Shown here in pieces: positions 1 through 10,291 of a stretch of 64,000 nucleotides of DNA. The notes below the pieces were generated by a model. The model ran no database searches. It was not told the origin of the DNA and saw nothing but the letters and a program-made list of their open reading frames with translations. Source of the DNA: Lepidonotus clava. Its lineage: Eukaryota; Annelida; Polychaeta; Phyllodocida; Polynoidae. How positions within the stretch are numbered: the stretch's first letter is position 1; each line of letters starts with the position of its first letter. The DNA lies in contig OW387138.1 of the NCBI GenBank assembly GCA_936440205.1, positions 51,909,526-51,973,525 on the forward strand, in the 5' to 3' direction. The translations under genes and the position numbers were made by a program.

Positions 1-289
1 TTTGTATAGTATTGTATATGTTTATGTCGTTTTATGATTTATGATAGATAAAAGAGAAATAAAAGAAACAACATTTTTTATTTATTTTTATTAAAATCAG
101 AAAGCAGATTATATATTCATATATACAAGGCGCTTGTTTTAGATTTAAAAAGTCATAAATATTTTGTTGTTTTTTTAGATTTTTCTATATTTTTCCACTT
201 TTTTTGTTTTTTCATACATTTCCTATATAGCGAAAATTCTTCAGTTTTTTACGTATATAGTTCATAGCCCTTGGTCAGTCATTTTTTTC

Positions 290-607
290 TTAAATGGTAA
301 AGGAGTTGTTGGAGCATGAGAAGCCACAACCTCTAGATTGGGCCGAACGTTCTGTGAGTTCTTCCAGCTTACTTTGCAAGTTGGTAACCATGAAGAGCAG
401 TCGGTCGACATTGGCTGACAGGGCCTCCACACAGTCTATGGTGTTCTCCAGATCACGTTGCATGCGTCCTAGTGTTATGGGACCTCTCTTAGGCATGTCC
501 AGTACTTCATCTTCGTCTGATGGCTCACTTTCTTTTTCCTCTGTATCTGTAGATAACCACATTTCTAACGTTTCAAGATCTGGTGCTTCCTTCTTCTCCA
601 TTTCCAC
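290..607 (-). CDS. small acidic coiled-coil protein of Polinton
   Basis: About 105 residues, with an acidic first half (runs of Glu and Asp around residues 20-36) and a heptad-like second half (LSANVDRLLFMVTNLQSKLE) that should form a coiled coil. The same protein lies at 49,162-49,466 in the second Polinton, also next to the protease, so it is a true gene of this family. I do not know its function. A small structural or assembly role is a guess from its place among the virion genes. Confidence 0.6.
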   Translation of the reverse strand: MEMEKKEAPDLETLEMWLSTDTEEKESEPSDEDEVLDMPKRGPITLGRMQRDLENTIDCVEALSANVDRLLFMVTNLQSKLEELTERSAQSRGCGFSCSNNSFTI

Positions 608-862
608 AGGTTTAAGTTCATGTAAGTAATCACTGTCTTGTCTGTTAGGTTTGTTGGGGTTGGAGTACCTATAGCTAGCGCTGACAGTGCAACATAGGGG
701 CTGAGAGTGTGATATGTTTTTATGAGAAATCTAACACAGAGCGCTCCACAGGTGGTGCTTGTGAGTGTTTGTAGTTGTTGCCTGTTATAGTCCCAGATAC
801 CGTATGACGAATGTTGGCAGAATGAGAGGTGCTTTATAGCTATTGGCGGTAACCTGAATGAG
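608..862 (-). pseudogene. Polinton adenain-type protease, remnant
   Basis: The reverse strand carries the last part of the cysteine protease that is more fully seen at 48,630-49,140 in the second copy. Shared words include VRFLI and the Pro-Tyr-Val-Ala-Leu-Ser-Ala tail. In this family the protease matures the capsid proteins. Only a remnant lies here, between the coiled-coil protein and the major capsid gene. Fossil. Confidence 0.6.
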
Positions 863-1918
863 TCAAAATAGAAAGTTTTGCCTTGTGGCGATACCCAAAA
901 TGCTTACACTCACAAAGTCTGTCTTCACGTGGAACTTCTGATCGTTGAACTGCAAGCCTACTTCTGTTACCTCGTAGTGCTTGAAGTTGAACAGGTTCTC
1001 AGTCTTGGTCCCTGAGCTGGCCGATTCTTTGACGAATCCAATAATCACCCCCGTGGGGATCTGCGTTGTGTCAGGCACGGTCCATGTGTACTCCGATGAG
1101 CCTTGGGTGAGGGTGTGCTTTGTGACCTTACTCCTGGTGATTGGGTAGTTGAATGGTCCTATCTTGGGGTCGCGTACACTTTTATTGTTTACCTCCACCA
1201 TCTCATCCCTGACTTGAACTTGGCGCAGGGTCATTTTGGCCTTCTTGATGACGACTTTGTAACTCTAGTTAGCAGCCATCTGCATGTAGAAGCTGGCAGG
1301 CTGACGTTCGAACACGAGTTTGATCTCACAGTGAGAGGGTAGCAGTTTCCACTGAGTAAACAAATCCAGGTGTGGTCTTGCCACCATAGACTTCACACCT
1401 CCGCCAATATGGATGACTCGTCGTGAGTTCCAACCTGTGTTGGCAGCACCCCTGGTGTCCATTTTTTCCGGGGTGTCCTTGTACCAGCTCTGGCAACCTT
1501 GGAGGCGGCACTTTCTGCCACCCTCCTCCGTCTTCAAGAGGTCGATGAGATAAGACTTGTAGGAGTACTCTTCATTGTTCAAAGTGACCTTCACACCGTT
1601 GATGAGAAGCTGCACGCTGCTGAAAAGTGAATGAATTAAGTTGTTGACTGGGGCTGCATCGTGCTGTACGGTTAAGGCAGCTTCGTCGTTTGCTTGGACT
1701 ACATACTCTAGGTAGAGTTCAGCTTTGCAGAGGTCTGTGTAAAGAAAGATTGCTCGGTTCGAAGGTGAAGTCAAAACACGTTGTGGTGTCAATGAGAGCG
1801 TTGTTTGTTGTTTTTTCACGAATTGACTTTGGAGAATATTTTTCTGTGATATAGGTAGTACATGTAAATCCAATTCGCCTACGGCACAAGTTGAAGCACA
1901 GGGATGAATGAGACTCAT
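863..1918 (-). pseudogene. Polinton major capsid protein (double jelly roll), broken
   Basis: The N-terminal part has the family signature around APVNNLIHSLFSSVQLLING, then SYLIDLL, SWYKDTPEKMD and DLFTQWKLLPSHCEIKLVFE. These are typical of the double-jelly-roll major capsid protein of Polintons and related viruses. The later part (EVGLQFNDQKFHVK and nearby) is the second barrel. It forms the main shell subunit in known relatives. The copy at 47,450-48,560 matches it along its length. The gene is broken and shorter than the usual family length. Confidence 0.85.
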
Positions 1919-1929
1919 GATGATAGCCT

Positions 1930-3768
1930 TAGAAAAGGGTAGACTTATGTCTACCTACACTCTTCTTCTTCCCGTTGGCACGTCTTGTACCTTGAGGTGC
2001 TCGTCGTCGTTTGGCTGGAGGTGCATCGTCGTCAGTGTTTAAGTACCTTCTGGCTGCACTGAAGGCAGTGTTGTTAAGACACTAAGTCACATAGGGCACT
2101 AAGTCACAAAGTTTTGTGACTTAGGGTCAGTATGTGACTTAGGGCCACCTCAAGTCCCTAAGTCACAAATAAAACCCTAAGTGGTAAAGACACCAAGTCA
2201 CAAACTGTCTTTGTGACTTAGTGTCACTTTGTGACTTAGGGCCACTAAACTATTTGTCACATGTTTTGTGACTTAGGGTCACTTTGTGCCCCTGGGTCAT
2301 TTTGTGACTTCAGGCAATTTTGTTATTTTTTATTTTATGAATTGATTATTTTTCAGGTAATAAATTTATTAATCAATTAATTTTAATCATTTATTTATTT
2401 TTATCGATTTATCTATCATTATCTATTTATTCATTTACCATTCATATATTTATTTTATTATTATTTGTATCTATTATTTATTTACATTTTATCAATGAAA
2501 TATTTTTCAAGTTATATATTTTCAATTATTTCTTATCATCTAATTATGTGTTATTTATTCAGTTGATATTGTGTATTTATCTATTCAGTTTATTATTTTA
2601 TTTATAAATTAATTGATTATCTAGTTATTACAGATAATTAGTTATTATGTACTTAATTATTACTATTATTTATTATTTTCATGTATGTTATTTTTTATTT
2701 TTTCAATTTATTATTTTTCTGAGTAATAAATCAACAATTATTTGTCAGTAATTAATTACGTGATATTTGTTAACCCTTTCAAGACTCCACCTGATGGAGG
2801 AATATATTATTTTATCTATTTATTTGCATCTTTTTTTATTAATCATCTATCAATCATCGATTCATTTCTTAATAGTTTTTTTATTGATCATTTGTATTTA
2901 TTAATGATTAATTTTACGTTCATCATTTCCCCTATTAAGTAATTATACACTTCATTTTTATTACTTTTTATTCATTACCATGAATAATCATTCATTTATT
3001 TACTATTTATTCTTTTTTTATTGTTATCTAAACCATAATTATCACAAAATCTAGTGCTATGTGACTTAGGGTCACTTTGTGACTTAGTGTCTCAACATAT
3101 TAGGACACTAAGTCACATAGGGCACTAAGTCACATACCTTTGTGACTTGAGGGTGACCCTAGGCCTAAGTCACAAAGGCTGGTGCTATGTGACTTAGGGT
3201 CACTATTTGACTTAGTGTCTTAACAATCTAAGTCACAAAATCCGGGGCTATGTGACTTAGAGTCGCTTTGTGACTTAGTGTCTTAGTGTTAGGACACTAA
3301 GTCACATAGGGCACTAAGTCACATAACTTTGTGACTTAGGGTCACTTTAGGCCTTTGTGGGATAGGGTCTTGAGGGTGACCCTAAGTCACAAAGACTGGT
3401 GCTATGTGACTTAGGGTCACTATGTGACTTAGTGTCTTAACAGTGTCCATTAACTCACTTACTGCCCTCTTAGACTGTTTTACGATGTTCTTCTTAATGT
3501 TTTTTCCTGCCACGACATCGTCAAAAACACCTTTTCCTGTTCTCACGATGGTAGGGACCGCTGCTTTAAATGCTGATGCACCAAGCTTCTTTATCATGGG
3601 AAGGGCTGATCTGATTATACTTCTGAATATCCCATGGTCACGTTGTCTTTTAGCTCCACCAAAAGCAGGTAATTGTCCACTTCCAAACTGCGAGCGGTTA
3701 TAATATTGTCCGTATTCACCTCTTGGTGCTGTGTACAAGGGTGAGGCGTTCATATAGTAACTTACCAT
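1930..3768 (-). pseudogene. Polinton pVI/pX-like core protein, split by an inserted element
   Basis: The protein starts with a Tyr/Gly-rich segment (SPLYTAPRGEYGQYY) and continues with a basic amphipathic segment (MIKKLGASAFKAAVPTIVRT, then GKGVFDDVVAGKNIKK). This resembles the small core or membrane-lytic proteins that lie between penton and major capsid genes in Polintons. A 1.37-kb foldback element (2,075-3,440) sits inside the gene, and the remaining C-terminal end (ARRYLNTDD, then a Lys/Arg-rich tail) lies at 1,930-2,070. The second copy (46,977-47,440) has no such insertion. Fossil. Confidence 0.65.
2075..3440. mobile_element. foldback DNA transposon with GTGACTTAG sub-terminal arrays
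   Basis: The ends are inverted repeats: TTAAGACACTAAGTCACATA at the left and its reverse complement at 3,421-3,440. Direct copies of ACACTG (CAGTGT on the plus strand) flank it on both sides, so at least 6 bp of target was duplicated. Both ends are packed with the 9-mer GTGACTTAG or its reverse CTAAGTCAC (roughly 2,080-2,310 and 3,050-3,440). The middle (2,320-3,050) is very A+T rich with no gene. It is a non-autonomous element inserted in a Polinton gene. The superfamily is unknown; hAT or MULE are options given the target length. Confidence 0.75.
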
Positions 3769-3778
3769 TTTTGCACTG

Positions 3779-4201
3779 TTACACCAATGTACTATAGGGG
3801 TGTGAGAGAGCCCTAAAGGTGAGTACTACCGACACTTCCTCGTGCTCAAATGGTATACGTTTGCCTGCACTGTCTCTTAAGTACACTGAGATCTCTTTGA
3901 AATGTGTTATTTGCAGAGGATGGAAAATCAAATTGGGAAAGTTTATTGTGTCCATTGTTTTGGCGAAGTAGTTGTTAACTGCCATACATCAAAGAATTGG
4001 CACTTTAGTATCTCCTACCACACCGTTGTGAATAATGTCAGAGTACACATAGACTGTATGGTTTCTGAAGTTGACATCTGTTATTTGTTTTGCTCTTGTG
4101 CGTCTACCCATGTATACTTTTCCTTCCAAACCAAGTTGATAAGAAAGGTTTTCTGGTATGACGAGCATGGAGTTGGTAGGTAGCGCAATAAGCGTTTTCA
4201 T
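3779..4201 (-). pseudogene. Polinton penton-like minor capsid protein, broken
   Basis: The reverse strand shows the typical late part of the Polinton minor (single jelly roll) capsid protein: NHTVYVYSDIIHNGVVGD, then FKEISVYLRDSAGKRIPFEH and VVLTFRAL. In relatives this protein forms the vertex capsomer. It stands directly before the core protein and after the acidic protein, as it does at 46,560-46,970 in the second copy. Broken fossil. Confidence 0.7.
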
Positions 4202-4345
4202 TGTTAATTCGTTATAAGAGAAAATTTCATCTGGACCGTTTCCATTATTTTTTCGCTTTTCATCTTTCAGTTTCTATATGACTTTTGGAATATTTTTCAT
4301 CATTGTTTTATTCAGGAGCTTGATGAGATCTTTGTTGGTTTCCAC

Positions 4346-5465
4346 TCATCCACTTTCCATTGAGAAATGCACATAAGAGTGTTTTCCTGGAAAGTGCTTC
4401 TTTGCTATTGAATCGATGTAATCCAATGTGAGAGGAAGCTTTTTTGGGTGATCATCATCAGCTTCTTCAAACACTTCTGAGGGTTCTGGTTCATTGTCAT
4501 CGTCATCGTCTTCTTCTTTTTCAACTCCATCCATTTCAACTTCTAGCTTTCTTTTCAGGGGTGTTTCATGCATGTGGGTCACCAAATCAGTATCAAACAT
4601 TCCTGTTAGGAATGGCTCCCTGTCACATTTTTTCCAACTGCTCTCTATTTCTCGCTTTAGTAGAGTGATAGCTTCAATGCGCCTTGTCGTAGGTGATTGT
4701 AATGGGGTAATTCTTTCTCTAGGTTTCTTAGGAGGTGTGGGTCCGTCGGAAGTGTGAGAACTTGGTGTAGGAGGAAAGTTTGAAGCAGTAGCTGAAGAAA
4801 TTCCAGTAGCTGTCCTTACAGCTGACACTGCAGCTGAAATAAACTCTGCAGAAGAGTCGTCAGGGTCTGGTAGGGCAGGTGTTGCAATAAGCCCATCCCA
4901 CATTGGGTATATCAGAGGGTTGGACGAGGTTGGACAAAATTAGGGTATAAACGACCCTTGTCTCCAAGAGCTGGGATTACTGGAATAACTAAGAATTATG
5001 TTTTTCTATTTCACCAAGTACTGATAAAATATTATGATTTCTTAGATTTTACCAATTAACAGATTTGAAGGTTTTCCAGCCAATCAAAATACTGTATTTT
5101 AGGGAAAATAGGGTTGGACATTATAGGTTGGGCTGACAGGCTTTAACATTGGTTCCTATGGGAAAAAGGCAAATATACAAAGCTGTATTTTACAAGTTTT
5201 AGGAGCAATTTGTCAACCAAACTACCTTGGTGCATTAAGTTTCACACTTCTATCTTTGGGGATTAAATCAGAAAGAAATTGCTATGTAATTTCATGGTAA
5301 AATTTGGTGTTCATGTATACTGGGATGGGCTTATTGAAGAAGCTGCAGTTGCATGTGTAGTTGTGGAAGTACCAGGAGAAGAAGGATCTTCATCGGAACC
5401 ACGGGAAGCTCTGACCTTAGTTGGTGCGTTGTTTTGTTTCTTCTTTTTGTTCGGTGCTTAAGCAC
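4346..5465 (-). pseudogene. acidic Pro/Ser-rich Polinton protein, interrupted by a MITE
   Basis: It has a Pro/Ser/Thr-rich N-terminal part with PTPPKKPRERITPL, then IEAITLLKREIESSWKKC, then a long Glu/Asp tract (EKEEDDDDDNEPEP), then LTLDYIDSIAKKHFPGK. The same order is seen at 45,830-46,420 in the second copy, in the same place between integrase and penton. I do not know its function. A scaffold or structural role is a guess from position. The MITE at 4,886-5,335 lies inside the gene, and the N-terminal piece continues on its far side (5,336-5,465). Fossil. Confidence 0.55.
4886..5335. mobile_element. 450-bp MITE with AATAAGCCCATCCCA ends, copy 1
   Basis: Perfect 15-bp terminal inverted repeats, AATAAGCCCATCCCA and TGGGATGGGCTTATT, bound a non-coding body. 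A second copy lies at 41,948-42,387 with matching internal words such as GGTTGGACATTATAGG and AACATTGGTTCCTATGGGAA. It is inserted in a Polinton gene, and the matching place in the other Polinton (about 45,900-46,000) lacks it. No clear target-site duplication was found. The superfamily is unknown. Confidence 0.75.
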
Positions 5466-5469
5466 TGAG

Positions 5470-6185
5470 AAGGTAGAAAATTGATTTCCGCACATTGTAC
5501 CATTTTACTGGAAGCGTTATTTCAGATAATGCACAGTCTTAGGATAAAACCACCCCTATATTTCTTCTTGAAGGGCATCTTCGATTCCATATCGTTTCTT
5601 TACAGTGAATATTTCTTCGCTCCAATTGGGTTCATATCCACGGTTAAAGGTTTTCTTTTTTCTTAGAATTTGTGCTCTATCGCCACTTTTCATTAACGGT
5701 TTCCTTTTCTTCTTCTTCTTCTTCAAATCTTTATCTCTCACTCTTTCATACAAATGATAGAACAATCGGTCGGCATTATCTTTATTAACGTCTACCGGTC
5801 GACAGCCTATGGTAGAATGAAAGGTGTGGTTGTAAGAATGCACTAGATCTTGAAGTACATCTATGTATGTGTATGTTTTCATGTGAGTGAAGTACCGCCA
5901 CATTTTCTGTTGCAAGGTGCCGTTGAACCTTTCTGCTATAGAGTATTTTATGTCATCATTTTCACCAGTGAAAAAAGATACACCTCTCTCTTTCAAGTAA
6001 TCCTGGAAAGTTTTGTTTGGGAACTCTTTACCTTTATCTGTTTGGAGATATTTAGGACATCTTTTAACTGTCATAATTTGAAAGCTTCCGTAACATCTGT
6101 GGCTTTTTTACTCTTTATAGCTTGCGCAAATCCAAATCTGGAGAACGTATCTATTGCACCCATTATATATGAATTGTGAGTTGTT
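5470..6185 (-). pseudogene. Polinton rve-type integrase, broken
   Basis: Retroviral-type integrase core: IMGAIDTFSRFGFAQAI carries the first region, LQTDKGKEFPNKTFQDYLKE the second Asp, and IAERFNGTLQQKMWRYF the Glu helix. A basic C-terminal part follows with YEPNWSEEIFTV and the GWFYP end. In this family it inserts the linear element into chromosomes. It lies next to the packaging ATPase on the same strand. It matches 44,190-45,620 in the second copy. Broken fossil. Confidence 0.85.
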
Positions 6186-6259
6186 TAGACTTCATTGTTT
6201 CCGTGTAGAAGGAATGAATACAGTTGTCTTCAGAGGTGTAGTCACGCTGCTACGCACTC

Positions 6260-6990
6260 TTAGCGTGTTGGGTGTAGTCTGCTTGAAGTCGATGTTTCTT
6301 TGTTATATACGTTAGTAAGAAAACCAGGATGAGTTGGAAACACTTGACGTGATAAAGCATGAATTTGACTCATATCTCTTGGATTTTTAAAAATTATCAT
6401 GTAATGAGAGTTCAGACTAAGTGTTCTGAAATCCTTATTAGGAAGAAATAAATTTTGAGTTATGAATATAACACTCATATTTCTATGATGAGATCCTTTT
6501 ATGAATAGATCTCTTATAAGAGGTGCATCTTCTTTATCTAACAGATCGTCTATTATAAGTAGAGAATGTTTAGGGAAATATTTTTTTCCATGTAAAAGTT
6601 CATCTCTTGAAAGGAGACCTTCGTTAAATTTAACTTTTTCTTGATACTTCTTGAATACATCTTGCCATAGCAACATATAATCTCAGCGACTGGTGGATTT
6701 ATAACATCTTTTGCCTTTTCTATAATCTCAAACACTAATTGAGTTTTACCACATCCTGAAGGTCCAGCGATAAGACATGTGAAAGGTCCTTGTAGTCTTG
6801 GGTATAATGTAATTTCCTTTACATTTTCCATTTTTTCGTTTAAGGAATGTATAACACGTCCTACCCGGTCGAAGGTTAATGTATTGAATGACACTTTTAA
6901 TGAAAACAATCCTTTTTGTATGGTTTCAATAACATAAGAGTGTTTTTCCTGTAACGAAATAAAATGACAAATCAAAAGCGATGGCATCAT
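6260..6990 (-). pseudogene. Polinton A32-like genome-packaging ATPase, broken
   Basis: Walker A is clear (CLIAGPSGCGKTQLVFEII) and Walker B follows (KHSLLIIDDLLD), then a sensor-like segment (NMSVIFITQNLF). This is the FtsK/HerA-type ATPase that packages DNA in Polintons and related viruses. Just upstream (about 6,950) a pyrimidine tract and AG resemble a splice acceptor, which is also seen before the second copy near 42,940. Fossil with more than one break. Confidence 0.85.
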
Positions 6991-6994
6991 AACA

Positions 6995-7720
6995 TTTTAT
7001 GTGGAACGAAACAAAAGAATACCAAATTAAAAGTGGAAACTGTGATAACATGGGTTTTTCTCTTTTACAAAACAAAAGAATAACAAATGAATGAAACCGA
7101 ACCATAAGCACTCTCCATACGTTTTTGCTTTTTAGTTGAACTGTCTTTGTTATGGGACAGCCCCTGGACGTCGGGTGCAAAACGCACCCAAAATGCACCG
7201 ACCGCCGAACCGCGCCCGCTACGCCGATCAGCCTACGAGCGGAGCAGTGCACATTTGTTGTTCTTGAAAGGGAAAGGGGTGCACTTTTAGGCACCCTCTT
7301 TTCCATTTCAAGAAAGCATTGGACGCCGTTTAAGGCGTCTATGTTTATATTTTAATTAATCACTTTAAGTGGATATAACCACTTAATGTATTGTTAGAAT
7401 TACAAGCCTGAAAGTATCAACTCGATTATCAGCTCGTATGTTACAGTAGATAAACCTAACGTGTGTCTACTTTATCACACTATTCAAGCGTTTTGTTTCA
7501 ATGGTAGCATAAATAATGACATGATTTATAATTGTTTATAGTAAATAAACGGACGTCTTTATATTATCAGTGTGAGAATGAAAGAGGTTGGTTGAAGGGT
7601 GGTTTTCTACCTTTTGGTAGAAAACCGAATAGTCTGGAGAAGAATAAATGGATCTTTTATTGTTTAATGAGTCGTACGAGTAAATCTGGGGATAGAATAA
7701 GCAGTCACGAGACTTGATCC
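6995..7720. other. non-coding middle of left Polinton with two hairpins
   Basis: I see no gene here. On the reverse strand 6,960-7,130 matches the sequence before the ATPase in the second copy. Two strong hairpins occur: 7,263-7,312 (stem CTTGAAAGGGAAAGGGGTGC, slightly imperfect) and 7,601-7,626 (perfect 11-bp stem GGTTTTCTACC with a TTTT loop). The stretch separates leftward genes from rightward ones, so it may hold promoters, but no clear TATA pair stands out. Confidence 0.4.
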
Positions 7721-7723
7721 CTC

Positions 7724-8233
7724 TTAGCCGTTTCTTCCGACAACCCTGACAATGTGGTCACATCCCTCTAGACCATGTCCGATTTCTGTATCGAACTCCT
7801 TTTCAAAGAAAAATTTGTTGTTGTGGAGGGTGTTGACCACTTTGTCAGGGTATAAGAGGGTCGCGTTGATAAGAGGAATCACAATTTCAGTGTGCAGAAA
7901 TATAGAAGGTCTCCCATCAGGATCCGCTTCTGATTTACGCCAAAAATGTCTGTTAACTGTTTCGTTAACAGAGTGTCGCACAAAGATGTGACTCAAGATG
8001 GCTTGTGTTGTGGGTATACCGACAACACGAGCCTTCTTGGTGATCATATTTTTAAGCGTGAGATTTGGCTGTTGTGTCAAGCCAATGTTTTTCAACAGTT
8101 TACAATTTTGAAACAAAATGTTCGGGTGAATTTCACCCTCAATTTGGTACCTTCCGTCTCTCAGACAGATGAATTTCACCCAATGATTCTCTCCATAGAC
8201 GTATGAAGCTCGCGTAAAAGGCACGTTGACCAA
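7724..8233 (-). CDS. uncharacterised protein within Polinton region
   Basis: An open frame of 169 codons on the strand of the capsid-side genes. I do not recognise it. It has no clear signal peptide or membrane segment. It has mixed polarity, with basic and aromatic residues near the N-terminus (YVYGENHWVKFICLRDGRYQ) and a C-terminal DHIVRVVGRNG. The second Polinton does not reach this far, so there is no copy to compare. It may be a cargo gene of the left element. Confidence 0.35.
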   Translation of the reverse strand: MVNVPFTRASYVYGENHWVKFICLRDGRYQIEGEIHPNILFQNCKLLKNIGLTQQPNLTLKNMITKKARVVGIPTTQAILSHIFVRHSVNETVNRHFWRKSEADPDGRPSIFLHTEIVIPLINATLLYPDKVVNTLHNNKFFFEKEFDTEIGHGLEGCDHIVRVVGRNG

Positions 8234-8613
8234 CTCATTTCAAAAATGAGAAGGTCTCCCTATGAGGGGTGCCTATGGTACACAGTGTTCAACCGAGGGT
8301 TGCAAGAGCATCAACACGGTCAGACTGGTGCTATTAGCGACAAGTCTAGAAATAAATCTAAGAGGGTCTCTGAGAGTGTATATTATCATTTTTGTTAACG
8401 ACCACATTACGTATATCCAATAAAAACCGATACCTCATTACTTTTTAACTAATTGTTATCCAGTTGTTTCTTGCTAGTGCATATGTCAGACTCTTGCGTC
8501 GCGTCACTAATGAAACGATGTACTCAGTGATATGTCCTTATCAGGAACAAAACAAAATACGAATAAAATAATGGACGACACTTAAACAACGCTCATCAAA
8601 AACTTTGTGAAAA

Positions 8614-9960
8614 TTGGAAAACCGCACTACGTTGAATCGACATAAAATTTTGTATAAAAGGCTCATGGGACGGGGGCTTCTCAACACTCTCATGATGGGA
8701 CGTAGAAGTTTGATTCCTCATTCAAAGGCCTCTACATTTGATGCCGCTCCCCCCGCTCCGGCGGGGCTTCCGAAGGACCCACCTCCTGGGAATTCGGTCA
8801 TTGATGAATACTTTGATCAGTACCGAGTGTTTCCATCAAGAGAAGACGCCGTTTACATACCTGGGGGAGCTGGGGGATACGCAACAGATTTGTTGATGGA
8901 CACTCAGTTTGGCTACGTGACAGATGGAGGAGAAGAGTCGTTGATGGCCGTCAACAATCTTCGAGAATACGGGGATATTTCAGATCTGTGGAATCCCGAG
9001 CCTCCTCAACCTTTGATTGATACCCTGACCGTTGCCGCCGCTATGCTCCAAGACAAATCAAACAAAGAGAACATCCCACCACCGAAAAAAGGCATATCTC
9101 TTCCTGTATCGGTCATCGCAGAGGCAGAGGAAGAAAAGTCGGAGGAAGAACCAACAGAAAAGAAAAAGCCAGCACCGAGAAAACGAAAGCCTGCTTCTGA
9201 AAGGAAGCCTCGTGCAAAGAAAGGTAAAGCTGTAGCAGTGGACATCGACCTAGCCAACCAGTACGCCGCCGCTGTCGTGAGGGAGATACAGGCGCAGCAG
9301 GATAAAGACTCACCCCTCTCACCTATGTTGGACCTGACCGGACTTTTCTGGCCAGATTTCTAAGAAAGTGTATTACCTCAACATTGACAAGAGCACCTGC
9401 ATCCACGTCTATGGGCCACCTGATCCCGTAGGAGTAAGTAAGATTTGAAATTATAAAATGTTATTTTATTTCAGTTAACATGTACTTCATTTACAGCTAA
9501 CTTTCGTGAGTTTCACGAATTTATACATATAACTCAAAACAAAATTGTGCTTATATTTTTCAGGTCGCCGTAATTCAGTACCTGGATCGACCCTACGAAC
9601 GACGGATCAACCTCATCAGGAAAGGTCTCCAGAACCTTCTCGATGCCTCCAAAACGTTCATCCAACAGTATGAACGTGTCTCGGGTGAAGCGGAACAGGG
9701 CATCCCTACTGTTAAGCCGCACGTCAAGGAGATAAACAAGTCGCACAACATCTCAGCCATCGTCACCACCAAGTAGGGGAAGGCCAAGATCCATCTGGGC
9801 TCCCGCTACTAGATAAGACAGCTGGAGAAACGCGTCATCTGGGGCGGGGTGCATGACACACCTCCGAAAGATCAGGGGCACACCATACCATCTGCGTTCT
9901 TCTTCGACATGGTCAGCGTAATAGGTCAAAAGATCGTCAACGACTTGAAGTACTCCGAAT
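8614..9960 (+). CDS. uncharacterised basic/acidic nuclear-type protein, Polinton region
   Basis: A first open stretch of 249 codons (8,614-9,363) has a Pro-rich start, an acidic middle (AEAEEEKSEEEPTEKKK), a strong Lys/Arg tract (APRKRKPASERKPRAKKG) that looks like a nuclear or DNA-binding signal, then ANQYAAAVVREIQAQQDKD. Protein-like sequence continues after about 9,565 (AVIQYLDRPYERRINLIRKG). An intron-like stretch with GTAAGT and a pyrimidine-AG end lies between them. It reads rightwards towards the polymerase. I do not recognise the family. It could be a replication-side Polinton gene. Confidence 0.4.
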
Positions 9961-10087
9961 AGAGCATGATGTAATCACCAAGGGCAGGTAGGTGTAGTCT
10001 TAAAACATATCAGTGACTATACATGGTGTGGTGTGGTTACCTATATATACACAGAAAACATTTTAATCATGCTGCTGTAGATATTGT

Positions 10088-10216
10088 GTTAGCTAGCTTT
10101 AAAGAAAAATATTTAGTCAGCTTTTTATATAATCACCTAGTTCAAAGTTAGTGTAAGACATAGTTAGCTTCAAACAAAATATATTTAGTCAGCTTTTTAC
10201 ATAATCAGCTAGTTCA
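10088..10216. repeat. two-copy direct repeat before polymerase
   Basis: A unit of about 52 bp containing TATTTAGTCAGCTTTTTA is present at 10,088-10,143 and again at 10,165-10,216, about 75 bp apart, with a few differences. Both lie in the A+T-rich non-coding stretch (9,990-10,290) between the uncharacterised gene and the polymerase. Confidence 0.6.
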
Positions 10217-10291
10217 TGAGTGAATATTTTATATAGTTATTAAGTTGAAAATAACAACAACAACAAAACGAATCAGAATATAAATTGTCCG

